This document shows, in pieces, positions 36,816 through 48,756 of a stretch of 64,000 bases of DNA (the stretch's first letter is position 1; each line of letters opens with the position of its first letter). The notes below the pieces were generated by a model that did no database searches, was not told where the DNA came from, and was given only the letters and a program-made list of their open reading frames with translations. The translations under genes and the position numbers were made by a program. The stretch is from Calendula officinalis (taxonomy: Eukaryota > Streptophyta > Magnoliopsida > Asterales > Asteraceae), in NCBI GenBank assembly GCA_963853835.1, contig OY970830.1, positions 45,449,966-45,513,965 of the forward strand, read 5' to 3'.

Positions 36816-39800
36816 TCTTGCTTCATGGAATATAAGGGGTCTGAATCGCTCCCCTAAACAAAAAGAGGTTCGTCAGGTGGTTGTAGATAACCATTTGAGT
36901 ATTTGTGCCATTCTAGAATCACATGTAAATGTTGTAGAGGTTTATGAAGTGTGCAATAAGGTTTGTGCTCGATGGAAGTGGTCGTCAAATGGCCATTTGT
37001 GTGACAAAGGTTCTCGTATCATTCTCGGTTGGGATGACAACTTGGTGGATGTTATGATTTTAGGCCAGTCAAATCAGGTCATACATGTCCAAATTGTTAC
37101 AAAAACAGATAGAAAATCTTTTTTCTGCTCTTTTATTTATGCGGCCACGTCTTACATAGACCGAAGGGCGTTATGGCAGAATTTGAACGCTCATAGCACA
37201 CTTATGGCTGATAAACCATGGGTCATTATGGGTGATTTTAACGCTTCGCTTAATATTGAAGACCACTCTTGTGGTGGATATCAGCCTAATATTGCCATGC
37301 GAGAATTTTGGGAGTGTGTCAACTACGCAGGGTTAATGGACATCAATGGCACGGGTCTCCATTTTACGTGGAACCAAAAACCTCAAGGCTCCAATGGTAC
37401 TCTGAAGAAAATTGATCGTATCATGGGTAACCAGAAATTCATTGATATCTTCCCAAGTTCCTTGGCTATCTTTCACCCGTATCGTATATCAGATCATACT
37501 CCGTGTATCTTGCGCATCCCGGATGTCGCAAAATTTCAGCCCAAACCTTTCAAATTTTATAATTTCTTGGCTGAAAAGGACGGTTTTAGGGATATTGTGG
37601 CTAACGCTTGGAAGACCAGAATTAAGGGGTGCGCAATGTATCGGGTGGTTAAAAGATTGAAAGAAGCGAAATCTCCTCTTCGAAAGTTTCTAAAGGACCA
37701 AGGAAACCTGCACTCTAAAGTTAAATTTCTTCGTGTTGAGCTCGATGCAGCTCAGGCTGCCATAGATGAAAGTCCACACTGCCCGAGATTGCGGGAGGAG
37801 GAAGCAAATTACTTAATTGCTTACAAAGCTGCAGTGTTAGATGAAGAGCGTTTTCTAAAGCAAAAATCTAAAATAGAGTGGTTAAGGGTGGGTGACTCTA
37901 ATTCAGCCTACTTCCATAATACTGTTAAAAGTAAATGCCACAGGAACAGAATCGATGTTATTACGGATGGGTCAAATATTATGTATGAAGGAAAAGATGT
38001 GGCTGCTGCATTTGTTAACCATTACAAAAACTTCCTAGGTGTTGCAGGAAATGTGTCACCGTTGGACACTCATGATTTATTTCCCAACACCATAGATCCG
38101 ACTAAGGCTGCATATATGGTTCGGGAAGTAACTGTGGAGGAAATTAAGAGTGCTGTTTTCGTTATTGGGAATGATAAAGCACCCGGTCCTGATGGGTTTA
38201 CGGCTTTGTTTTTTAAAAAAGCGTGGGATATCGTGGGTCATGAGTTGTGATCTGCAGTCCGTGCGTTTTTTGACAATGGTAAACTTCTTAAAGAGGTTAA
38301 TCATACTATTTTGGCATTGATCCCTAAAATTACAACTCCGTCAAAAACCACAGATTATAGGCCTATCTCATGCTGCAATGTTATATATAAATGCATTAGT
38401 AAAATCATCACTAATAGGCTCACTGATGCTCTTGGGGATATTGTTGGAGTTAATCAATCTGTGTTTATTCTGGGACGGCGCATTTCAGACAATATCCTTC
38501 TTACTCAAGAGCTTATGCATAACTACCAAGTACAATATGGTGTTCCTAGGTGTGCGTTCAAGGTGGATATTCAGAAGGCGTATGACACGGTAGATTGGTC
38601 GTTCCTTCGAGCTATTTTATGTGGTTTTGGGCTTCACCCTAAACTAATTAGCTGGATTATGGAATGCGTTACTTCTCCTTCTTTTTCTATATGCATAAAT
38701 GGTGACGTTCATGGCTGGTTTTTGGGCAAAAGGGGTTTAAGACAAGGGGACCCTATGTCTCCTTATCTGTTTACCCTAGTTATGGAAATTCCGTCTCTTA
38801 TTATTCAGCGAAGGGTTAGGGTGAATCCGGATTTCAAGTATCATAAAGGCTGTGAGCAACAAAAGATTATCAATTTGTGCTTTGCGGATGATCTTTTCCT
38901 TTTTGCTCGGGGGAATGTTGTTTGTGTCCAACTTATTTTAGACTCATTGAACGAATTTAAAGAAGTGTCTGGGCTGGTTCCGAGCATCCCTAAAAGCACG
39001 GTTTTCTTCTGCAATGTTCCAACTTTAATTCGCAATGATATTCTGCAGCTGATGCCGTTTGAGGAAGGTACCTTACCGGTTAAATATTTGGGCGTTCCGC
39101 TTATCTCATCTCGCTTAAAATATAGGGATTGCAAAATTCTTGTTGAAAAATTGGAGAAAAGAATTAATGATTGGAAGAACAAATTCCTCTCTTTTGCGGG
39201 AAGGCTGCAGCTTATCATGTCCATTCTATCGAACATGCATACGTATTGGGCTTCTGTGTTCATATTGCCTACCCGTGTCACAAATGAGCTAGAAAAACTA
39301 ATGCGAGGGTTCCTTTGGTGCCAAGGTGACATGAAAAATGGAAAAGCAAAAGTGTCTTGGGAGGTAGTTTGTAAGCCTAAATGTGAGGGCGGGCTAGGTA
39401 TTCGCAAAATGTAGGATTTTAACACTGCCCTTATGGCCTATCATATATGGAGCATTATTTCTAACAAAGAGTCGTTGTGGGTTAAATGGATACATTCTTA
39501 TAAACTAAGAGGTCGGAGTTTATGGGACGTTTCCAGCTCGGGTATTATGACTTGGACATGGAGGAAGCTTCTTCAAATCAGAAATAGTATTCGTCCCTTC
39601 TTATGGCATATTGTGCGGGACGGGAAATCTATATCTATATGGTTTGTCAATTGGTGTGTGGATAGTCCACTAATTCAGTATCTAACACCTCGAGATGTTT
39701 ATAGTGCAGGCTTTTCTTTGCAGGATAAGGTTCATAACCTTCTTGTGAACGGTAGCTGGATTTGGCCGAGTGACTGGTTTCAACGGTTTCCTACTATATC

Positions 39801-40306
39801 TCAAATTCCAGTTCCTCAAATTGTGACGGGAAGCAAAGATATCATTGTATGGCGAGAAGCAAGTGGGAATGATAAAACGTTTTCGGTGTCCCTTGCGTGG
39901 AATTCTATCAGAACCAGAGACAATATTGTGCCATGGCAAATGGTCGTGTGGTTCGCTCACTGCATTCCCCGTCATGCCTTCCATATGTGGCTTGTCGTCA
40001 ATAACCGGCTAAAAACCCAAGACCTGCTGCGTCAGTGGGATATAAGCCCTGACATTGATGTTACCAGTTTAAAATGCCCTCTATGTGCTACGGTTCCTGA
40101 CTCACATAGTCATTTGTTCTTTGAATGTTGCTACACTTCAGCTATTTGGTATAAGGTGCGGATGTTAGTGGGTATGGATGATATCCCGCCGGTTTTAGCT
40201 GATATTATTAACCATATTATTCCTATTTCCAGTGGTCGATCTGCAAAAAGTGTAATTTCACGTATTTTACTTGGTGCTACTACTTATCATATTTGGTTAG
40301 AACGTA
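36796..40306 (+). pseudogene. LINE ORF2: endonuclease-reverse transcriptase, two in-frame stops, 3'-truncated
   Basis: Encodes the target-nicking endonuclease and reverse transcriptase of target-primed reverse transcription. Domains in one frame: EEP/APE endonuclease with WNIRGLN (residues 11-17), catalytic E41 in LESH, MGDFNA (145-150) and SDH (232-234); RT with APGPDG (about 462), YRPISCCN, the first catalytic Asp in VDIQKAYDTVDW (D591), RGLRQGDPMSPYLF and FADD (696-699); then a C-terminal zf-RVT-type segment (LKCPLC, HLFFEC). TGA at 38248-38250 and TAG at 39412-39414 interrupt it. The homologue at 42613-45621 reads through both positions, with Cys and His codons. The reading frame is otherwise intact to 40306, where satellite begins. 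The start ATG overlaps ORF1 by 20 bp, in a different frame. Confidence 0.92.
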
Positions 40307-42612
40307 ATGGTCCTTGAACATTATAACCACTAGATGTCCATAACTGATACTGATGGCCCTTGAACCATTATAACTACTAGCCATGACCAATAGCCTATAG
40401 ATATCTATTTTACAAGTAATATGTGTTTATAACCCATAACCATGGCCCTTGAACAATTATAACCACTAGATGTCTGTAACTGATACCGATGGCCCTTGAA
40501 CCATTATAACTACTACCCATGACCGATATAGATATCTATTTTACAAGTAATAGGTGTCCGTAACCCATAACCAAGGTCCTTGAACCATTATAACCACTAG
40601 ATGTCCATAACTGATACTGATGGCCCATGAACCATTATAACTAATAGCCATGTCCAATAGCCTACAGATATACATTTTACAAGTAATAGGTGTCCATAAC
40701 CCATAACCATGGTTCTTGAACCATTATAACCACTAGATGTCCATAACTGATACTGATGGCCCTTGAAACATTATAACTAGTAACCATGACTAATAGCCTA
40801 CAGATATCCATTTTACAAGTAATAGGTGTCCATAACCCATAACCATGGTTCTTGAACCATTATAACCACTAGATGCCCATAACTGATACTGATGGCCCTT
40901 GAACCATTATAACTACTAGCCATGTCCAATAGCCTACAGATATCCATTTTACAAGTAATAGGTGTCCATAACCCATAACCATGGTCCTTGAACCATTATA
41001 ACCAGTAGCTGTCCATAACTGATACTGATGGCCCTTGAACCATTATAACTACTAGCTATGACCAATAGCCTATAAATATACATTTTTACATGTAATAAGT
41101 GTCCATAACCCATAACCAAGGCCATTGAACCATTATAACCACTACATGTCCATAACTCATATTGATGGCCCTTGAACTATTATAACTACTAGCCATGACC
41201 AATAACCTATAGATATCCATTTTAAAAGTAATAGGTGTTCATTACCCATAACAATCGTCCCTGAACCATTATAACCACTAGATGTCCATAACTGATACTG
41301 ATGGTCCTTGAACCATTATAACTACTAGCCATGACCAGTAGCCTATAGATATCCATTTTACAAGTAATAGGTGTCCATAACCCATAACCATGGTCCTTGA
41401 ATCATTATAACCACTAGATGTCCATAACTGATACTGATGGCCCTTGAACCATTATAACTAATAGCCATGTCCAATAGCCTACAGATATACATTTTACAAG
41501 TAATAGGTGTCCATAACCCATAACCATGGTTCTTGAACCATTATAACCACTAGATGTCCATAACTGATACTGATGGCCCTTGAACCATTATAACTAGTAA
41601 CCATGACTAATAGCCTACAGATATCCATTTTACAAGTAATAGGTGTCCATAACCCATAACCATGGTTCTTGAACCATTATAACCACTAGATGCCCATAAC
41701 TGATACTGATGGCCCTTGAACCATTATAACTACTAGCCATGTCCAATAGCCTACAGATATCCATTTTACAAGTAATAGGTGTCCATAACCCATAACCATG
41801 GTCCTTGAACCATTATAACCAGTAGCTGTCCATAACTGATACTGATGGCCCTTGAACCATTATAACTACTAGCTATGACCAATAGCCTATAAATATACAT
41901 TTTTACATGTAATAAGTGTCCATAACCCATAACCAAGGCCATTGAACCATTATAACCACTACATGTCCATAACTCATATTGATGGCCCTTGAACTATTAT
42001 AACTACTAGCCATGACCAATAACCTATAGATATCCATTTTAAAAGTAATAGGTGTCCATCACCCATAACAATCGTCCCTGAACCATTATAACCACTAGAT
42101 GTCCATAACTGATACTGATGGCCCTTGAACCATTATAACTACTAGCCATGACCAGTAGCCTATAGATATCCATTTTACAAGTAATATGTGTCCATAACCC
42201 ATAACCATGGTCCTTGAATCATTATAACCACCAGATGTCCATAACTGAAACTGATGGCCCATGAACCATTATAACTACTAGCCATGTCCAATAGCCTTCA
42301 GATATCCATTTTACAAGTAATAGGTATCCATAACCCATAACCATGGTTCTTGAACCATTATAACCACTAGATGTCCATAACTGATACTGATGGCCCTTCA
42401 ACCATTATAACTACTAGCCATGACCAATAGCCTCTAGATATCCAATTTACAAGTAATAGGTGTCCATAACCCATAACCATGATTCTTGAACCATTATAAC
42501 CACTAGATGTCCATAACTGATACTGATGGCCCTTGAACCATTATAACAACTATCCATGACCTATAGCCTATAAATATCCATTTTAAAAGTAATAGGTGTG
42601 CATAACCCATAA
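40307..42612 (+). repeat. 136-bp satellite array, block 3 (~17 monomers)
   Basis: 136-bp family, same orientation. It begins with the variant TCCTTGAACATTATAACC (one C missing), which is also found at 45989, just right of the second LINE. It includes a shortened monomer (CCCATGACCGATATAGAT, about 40518) and an internal 817-bp tandem duplication. It ends at CATAACCCATAA, where the second LINE begins. Confidence 0.94.
40590..42223 (+). repeat. Six-monomer (817-bp) tandem duplication in the 136-bp satellite
   Basis: Private variants recur at offset 817: ACTAATAGCCATGTCC (about 40639/41456), TAACTAGTAACCATGAC (40774/41591), AGATGCCCATAAC (about 40870/41687) and AGCTATGACC followed by TTTTTACATG (41054/41871). 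817 is six monomers plus one base, the extra T of the TTTTTACATG variant. Confidence 0.82.
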
Positions 42613-45600
42613 ATATCGTATTTCTGATCATTCCCCTTGCATTCTTCGTATCCCTGACTTATGTAAGTCGAAACGCAAGCCCTTTAAATTCTTCAATTTT
42701 TTAGCTCACAAAAAAGGCTTCCATGATATTGTGAAGTCGGGATGGTCTTCAGAAGTAACAGGTTTTGCAATGTTCAAAGTGGTTAAAAGATTGAAGCTTC
42801 TTAAGTCCCCACTGCGCATTTTATTAAAGGAGCAAGGTAATTTACATACAAAAGTTCAGAATCTTCGTTTGGAGCTAGATGAGATCCAACGTGCTCTAGA
42901 TAAAAACCCGCATTGTATAGAGCTTAGGGAGGAAGAAGCAACCTATTTGCAAGCTTTTAAGGATGCGGTCTTGGATGAGGAAAGGTTTCTAAAACAGAAA
43001 TCCAAGGTGGAGTGGCTTCGGGTTGGTGATTCCAACTCAGCGTTTTTTCACAATTCCTTGAAGAGCAGATGCCGTAGAAGTGGTATTGATGCCATATTTG
43101 ATGGTGACGATGTCTTGCGAGAAGGTAAGGATGTTGCTCAAGTTTTTACTGGTTACTATGAGAATTTCCTTGGTATTGCGGGTCCAACGAACCCTCTTGT
43201 GTTGCATGATCTGTTTACTAACACTATAGAGCCTAATAAGGCTGATTTTATGGTCCAGGAAATTATGGATGCGGAAATAAAAGATGCAATGTTCTCTATT
43301 GGTGATGATAAAGCCCCGGGGCCAGATGGTTATACTTCTGCATTTTTTAAGAAGGCTTGGGATATCGTTGGTAATGATGTATGTAGTGCTGTTCGTGAAT
43401 TTTTTATGTCTGGTAAGCTTCTTAAAGAAGTTAATCATACTATCCTTGCTCTTATTCCAAAGGTTGCTACTCCTTCTAGAGTTACGGAATACCGCCCTAT
43501 TTCTTGCTGTAATGTCTTATATAAATGTATTAACAAGGTTATCACTAACCGAATTAAAGATGTCTTAGGTGATATTGTGGGTATTAACCAATCGGCCTTT
43601 ATCCCGGGCCGAAGAATATCAGACAATATTTTATTGACTCAGGAGCTTATGCATAACTATCATCTGCAAAATGGCCATCCCCGATGTGCGTTTAAAGTTG
43701 ATATCCAGAAAGCTTATGATACGGTTGACTGGGAGTTTCTTCATAATATTTTACTAGGTTTCGGGTTTCCTTTGAGAATGGTCACTTGGATCATGGAATG
43801 TATTACCACCCCTTCATTCTCTGTCTCTATTAATGGTGATATCCATGGCTGGTTCAAGGGCAAAAGGGGGTTGAGACAAGGCGATCCTATGTCTCCTTAT
43901 CTTTTCACTCTTGTTATGGAAGTGTTATCTCTTATTCTACAACGTAGAGTGCGGGAAAGTGAGGATTTTCAGTATCACTTTCGTTGTGAGCAACAAAAGA
44001 TTATTAACCTTTGTTTTGCAGATGATTTATTTCTGTTTGCACGAGGGAATGTCAGCTCAACGAACTTGATTTTGGATTCCTTGAATGAGTTTAAGGAGGT
44101 CTCGGGGTTAGTGCCAAGTATTCCTAAGAGTACAATATTCTTCTGCAATGTCCCGCCTTCAATACGTCACGATATTCTTCAGATTATGCCTTTTGCTGAA
44201 GGTACGCTCCAAGTCAAGTATCTTGGAGTCCCGCTCATTTCGACTAGGTTACTTTATAGAGACTGTAAGGTTCTCGTTGAAAAGTTGCGGATGAGGATTG
44301 CTGATTGGAAGAACAAGTTCCTCTCGTTTGCGGGGAGAGTTCAATTAATTATATTTGTCTTATCTTCCTTGCATATCTATTGGGCGTCGGTTTTTATTCT
44401 CCCTTCTCGTATTGTTCATGATCTTGAACAATTGATGCGGGGTTTTTTATGGTGCCAGGGGGAGATGAAAAAGGGGAAGGCAAAAGTCGCTTGGGAGTTG
44501 GTGTGTAAGCCGAAAAATGAAGGGGGGCTTGGTATTCGAAGAATTCATGACTTTAATGTTTCCCTTATGGCTACTCATATCTGGTCTATTGTGACAAATA
44601 AAGAGTCGTTATGGGTCAAATGGATCCACTCTTATAAGCTCGCGGGATGAAGCTTTTGGGAAGTCCCATGTACGGGATATGTTTCATGGGGATGGCGGAA
44701 ATTAATCCAAATTAGAAGCAGTATTCGGCCCTTTATTTGGAACAAAATTCATGATGGTAAAACTACCTATGTATGGTTTGATAACTGGTGTTCGGCTAGC
44801 CCGTTGAATCAGTTGTTTGTCTCGACATTGCACGTTCAGGGTTCTCTATGCAAGATTCCGTTTCTGATTTGGTCGCAAATGAGAGTTGGAGATGGCCTTT
44901 TGAATGGTATCAAAAGTATCCTATCTTAGCTCAAATCCCGGTGCCTACTTTGATTCCAAATACGGCTGATACGGTATTATGGAGGGATCATTATGGGTCT
45001 TTGATGCCGTTCTCGGTCCCCACTGCATGGGATTCGATTAGAACGCGGGGGACGGAAGTCCTTTGGCAGAAGGTAGTTTGGTTTTCTCATTGTATACCGA
45101 GACTTGCTTTTCACTTGTGGCTGGTTGTTTACCAACGCCTTAAAACTCAAGATCGGCTCAAACAATGGGATGTTGCCCCTAATACAGACTTAAGTACATT
45201 ACATTGCCCGTTATGTGATGGTCCGCCTGACTCACATGCACACTTATTTTTTGAGTGTCCATATTCTTCCGAAATATGGGGTAAAGTTCGTCGTCTAGCA
45301 GGGATTGGTATTAGTACGGCCGTTATTACTGATGTGTTAGATTTTCTTATTACTATATCCAGGGGAAGATCTGCGAGAAGTCTAATTGCTAGAGTTTCGC
45401 TTGCTGCCACCACTTATTTTATTTGGCGAGAGCGCAATGCTCAGTTATATTCCAAGAAGCCCAAAACTCATATACAGTTGTACGATGAAATTATTGTTAC
45501 CATTCGGCTTAAGTTGCTATCAATGAGATTTAAGAAGAACACGGATCAAGTGCAAAGGATGTTGAATAATTGGAAGCTCCCGAAGTCGTTAGTTCTACAT

Positions 45601-45621
45601 GATCACATAGATCAAACGTAG
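42613..45621 (+). pseudogene. LINE ORF2 remnant: RT and zf-RVT domains, one stop and one frameshift
   Basis: Lacks the endonuclease domain except its last motif (SDHSP). The RT is complete: APGPDG at about 43315, NQSAFIPGRRISDN, VDIQKAYDTVDW, RGLRQGDPMSPYLF, FADD at 44015-44026. TGA at 44648-44650 replaces what is an Arg codon in the first LINE. A single missing base near 44825 moves the frame, and the rest reads on from there (ATG at 44848) to TAG at 45619-45621. The zf-RVT region shows LHCPLC and HLFFEC near 45200-45260. An open frame seems to start in satellite at 42596 only because GTG is accepted as a start. By eye it is clearly related to the first LINE but diverged, so it represents another subfamily. 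Confidence 0.9.
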
Positions 45622-45845
45622 TAGTTTTGCTTTCTCTAGCTAGTTTGGTTTGTTTGGTTTATCTTTTGTAGCTAGAGTTTAGTTGTTTGTTGCTGAGTAT
45701 GGTTTATGGCATGTCATAAACTTAGGTAGTCTTGGGTGTCGAGTGCTTGTGCTCGTGGTTAATGTGGTACCTTTTCCACATTCCTTTGTACTTTTTTTTG
45801 TGATTAATATATTTTACCGGGGTAAACCCTTTACCCAAAAAAAAA
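45622..45845 (+). other. LINE 3'UTR, terminal hairpin and poly-A
   Basis: After the stop at 45621 there is a T-rich 3'UTR. GGGTAAA at 45820-45826 and TTTACCC at 45830-45836 form a perfect 7-bp stem with a CCC loop. It lies directly against the A9 tail (45837-45845), after which satellite resumes. 3'-terminal hairpins are recognised by the RT in some LINE families. That role is an inference here. Confidence 0.7.
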
Positions 45846-48756
45846 GGCCATTGAACCATTATAACCACTACATGCATGTCCATGACTCATATCGATGGCC
45901 CTTGAACCATTATAACTACTAGCCATGACCAATAGCCTATAGATATCCATTTTACAAGTAATAGGTGTCCATAACCCATAACCATGGTCCTTGAACATTA
46001 TAACCACTAGATGTCCATAAGATACTGATGGCCCTTGAAACATTATAACTACTAGCCATGACCAATAGCCTATAGATATCTATTTTACAAGTAATAGGTG
46101 TTTATAACCCATAACCATGGCCCTTGAACAATTATAACCACTAGATGTCTGTAACTGATACCGATGGCCCTTGAACCATTATAACTACTACCCATGACCT
46201 ATATAGATATCTATTTTACAAGTAATAGGTGTCCATAACCCATAACCAAGGTCCTTGAACCATTATAACCACTAGATGTCCATAACTGATACTGATGGCC
46301 CCTGAACCATTATAACCACTAGCCATGACCAATAGCCCATAGAAATTCATTTTACAAGTAATAGGTGCCCATAACCCATAACCATGGTCCTTGAACCATT
46401 ATAACCATTAGATATCCATAACTGATACTGATGGCCCTTCAACTATTATAACTACTAGCCATGGCCAATAGCGTATCGATATCCAATTAACAAGTAATTG
46501 GGGGTCCATAACCCATAACCATGGTCCTTGAAGTATTATAACCACTTGATGTCCAAAATTAATACTGATGGCCCTTGAACCATTATAACTACTAGCCATG
46601 ACCAATAGCCTATAGATATCCATTTTACAAGTAATAGGTGTCCGTAACCCATAACCATGGCCCTTGAACCATTATAGCCACTAGATGTCCATAACTCATA
46701 CTGATGGCCCTTGAACCATTATTACTACTAGCCATTACCAATAGCCTATAGATATCCATTTTAAAAGTAATAGGTGTCCCTAACCCATACCCATGGCCCT
46801 TGAACCATTATAACCACTACATATCCATAACTCATATCAATGGCCCTTGAACCATTATAACTACAAGCCATGACCAATAGCCTCTAGATATCCAATTTAC
46901 AAGTAATAGGTGTTCATAACCCATAACCATGGTCCTTGAACCATTATAACCACTAGATGTCCATAACTGATACTGATGGCCCTTGAGCCATTGTAACAAC
47001 TAGCCATGACCTATAGCCTATAGATATCCATTTTACAAGTAATTGGTGTGCATAACCCATAACCAAGGCCATTGAACCATTATAACCTTACATGCATGTC
47101 CATAACTCATATCGATGGCCCTTGAACTATTATAACTACTAGCCATGACCAATAGCCTATAGATATCTATTTTACAAGTAATAGGTGTTTATAACCCATA
47201 ACCATGGCCCTTGAACAATTATAACCACTTGATGTATGTAACTGATACCGATGGCTCTTGAACCATTATAACTACTACCCATGACCTATATAGATATCTA
47301 TTTTACAAGTAATAGGTGTCCATAACCCATAACCTAGGTCCTTGAACCATTATAACCACTAGATGTCCATATCTGATACTGATGCCCCTTGAACCATTAT
47401 AACTACTAGCCATGACCAATAGCCTATAGATATCCAATTTACAAGTAATAGGTGTCCATAACCCATAACCATGGTCCTTGAACCATTATAACCACTAGAT
47501 GTCCATAACTAATACTGATGGGCCTTGAACCTATATAACTACTAGCCATGACCAATAGCCTATAGATATCCATTTTACAAGTAATAGGTGTTTATAACCC
47601 ATAACCATGGCCCTTAAACAATTATAACCACTAGAAGTCCGTAACAGATACCGATGGCCCTTGAACCATTAAAACTACTAGCCATGATCAATAGCCTATA
47701 GATATCCAATTTACAAGTAATAGGTGTCCATAACCCATAACCATGGTCCTTGAACCATTATAACCACTAGATGTCCATAACTGATATTGGTTGCCCTTGA
47801 ACCATTATAACTACTAGCCATGACCAATAGCCTATAGATATCCATTTTACAAGTAATAGGTGTCCATAACCCATAACCATGGTCCTTGAATCATTATAAC
47901 CACTAGATGTCCATAACTGATACTGATGGCCCTTGAACCATTATAACTACTAGCCATGTCCAATAACCTACAGATATCCATTTTACAAGTAATAGGTGTC
48001 CATAACCCATAACCATGGTTCTTGAACCATTATAACCACCTGATGTCCATAACTGATACTGATGGCCCTTGAACCATTATAACTACTAGTCATGTCCAAT
48101 AGCCTACAGATATCCATTTTACAAGTAATAGGTGTCCATAACCCATAACCATGGTCCTTGAACCATTATAACCACTAGATGTTCATAACTGATACTGATG
48201 GCCCTTGAACCATTATAACTACTAGTCATGACCAATAGCCTATAAATATACATTTTACAAGTAATAGGTGTCCATAACCCATAACCAAGTCCATTGAACC
48301 ATTATAACCACTACATGTCCATAACTCATATCGATGGCCCTTGAACCATTATAACTACTAGCCATGACCAATAGCCTATAGATATCCATTTTAAAAGTGA
48401 TAGGTGTCCATTACCCATAACAATCGTCCCTGAACCATTATAACCACTAGATGTCCATAACTGATACTGATGGCCCTTGAACCATTATAACTACTAGCCA
48501 TCACAAATAGCCTATAGATATCCATTTTACAAGTAATAGGTGTCAATAACCCATAACCATGGTCCTTGAATCATTATAACCACTAGATGTCCATAACTGA
48601 TACTGATGGCCCATGAACCATTATAACTACTAGCCATGTCCGATAGCCTACAGATATCCATTTTACAAGTACTAGGTGTCCATAACCCATAACCATGGTT
48701 CTTGAACCATGATAACCACTAGATGTCCATAACTGATACTGATGGCCCTTCAACCA
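45846..48756 (+). repeat. 136-bp satellite array, block 4 (~21 monomers)
   Basis: 136-bp family, same orientation. It contains shortened monomers (ATGACCTATATAGATATC at about 46195 and 47281) and an approximately 1087-bp (eight-monomer) repeat (TATTTTACAAGTAATAGGTG at 46081 and 47168). It includes the module GTGTGCATAACCCATAACC...ACATGCATGTCC at about 47047-47120, which is the unoccupied counterpart of both LINE insertion sites. It ends in AACCA (48752-48756), the target-site duplication of the LTR element. Confidence 0.94.

Larger units (their letters stand above)
34614..40306 (+). mobile_element. LINE (non-LTR retrotransposon), 5'-complete, 3'-deleted, inactive
   Basis: Order: 5'UTR (34614 to about 35136, with CCCTACGTTCG repeats), ORF1 (DUF4283 and zinc knuckle), ORF2 (endonuclease, reverse transcriptase, zf-RVT). 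The element breaks off inside ORF2 at about 40306, where the related copy at 45430 continues for about 190 more coding bases and a 3'UTR with poly-A. There is no poly-A here. Instead the sequence runs into satellite through the shared bases ATGG (40307-40310). Stops and a frameshift in both ORFs make it defective. The left edge is a clean satellite junction, and no convincing target-site duplication is seen. Confidence 0.9.
42613..45845 (+). mobile_element. LINE, 5'-truncated copy with 3'UTR and poly-A, inactive
   Basis: Begins abruptly inside ORF2 at YRISDHSPCIL, matching 37480 in the first LINE, and continues through RT, zf-RVT, the stop at 45621, a 3'UTR of about 215 bp and A9 (45837-45845). 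5' truncation with a 3' poly-A is the classic product of incomplete target-primed reverse transcription. An unoccupied copy of the same satellite module near 47047 shows the insertion point lies in CCCATAACCAAGGCC: the left flank ends at CCCATAA, the right flank starts at GGCC. No target-site duplication remains and the two Cs are missing. Confidence 0.93.

Noticed and set aside
42596..42612. LINE 2 ORF start at 42596
   Set aside because: The codon is GTG inside satellite; the coding match begins only at about 42613.
45683..46623. Short ORFs around 45683-46623 and similar ones at 59033-59337 and 60528-60752
   Set aside because: They lie wholly or mostly in 136-bp satellite or LINE 3'UTR sequence and have no domain.
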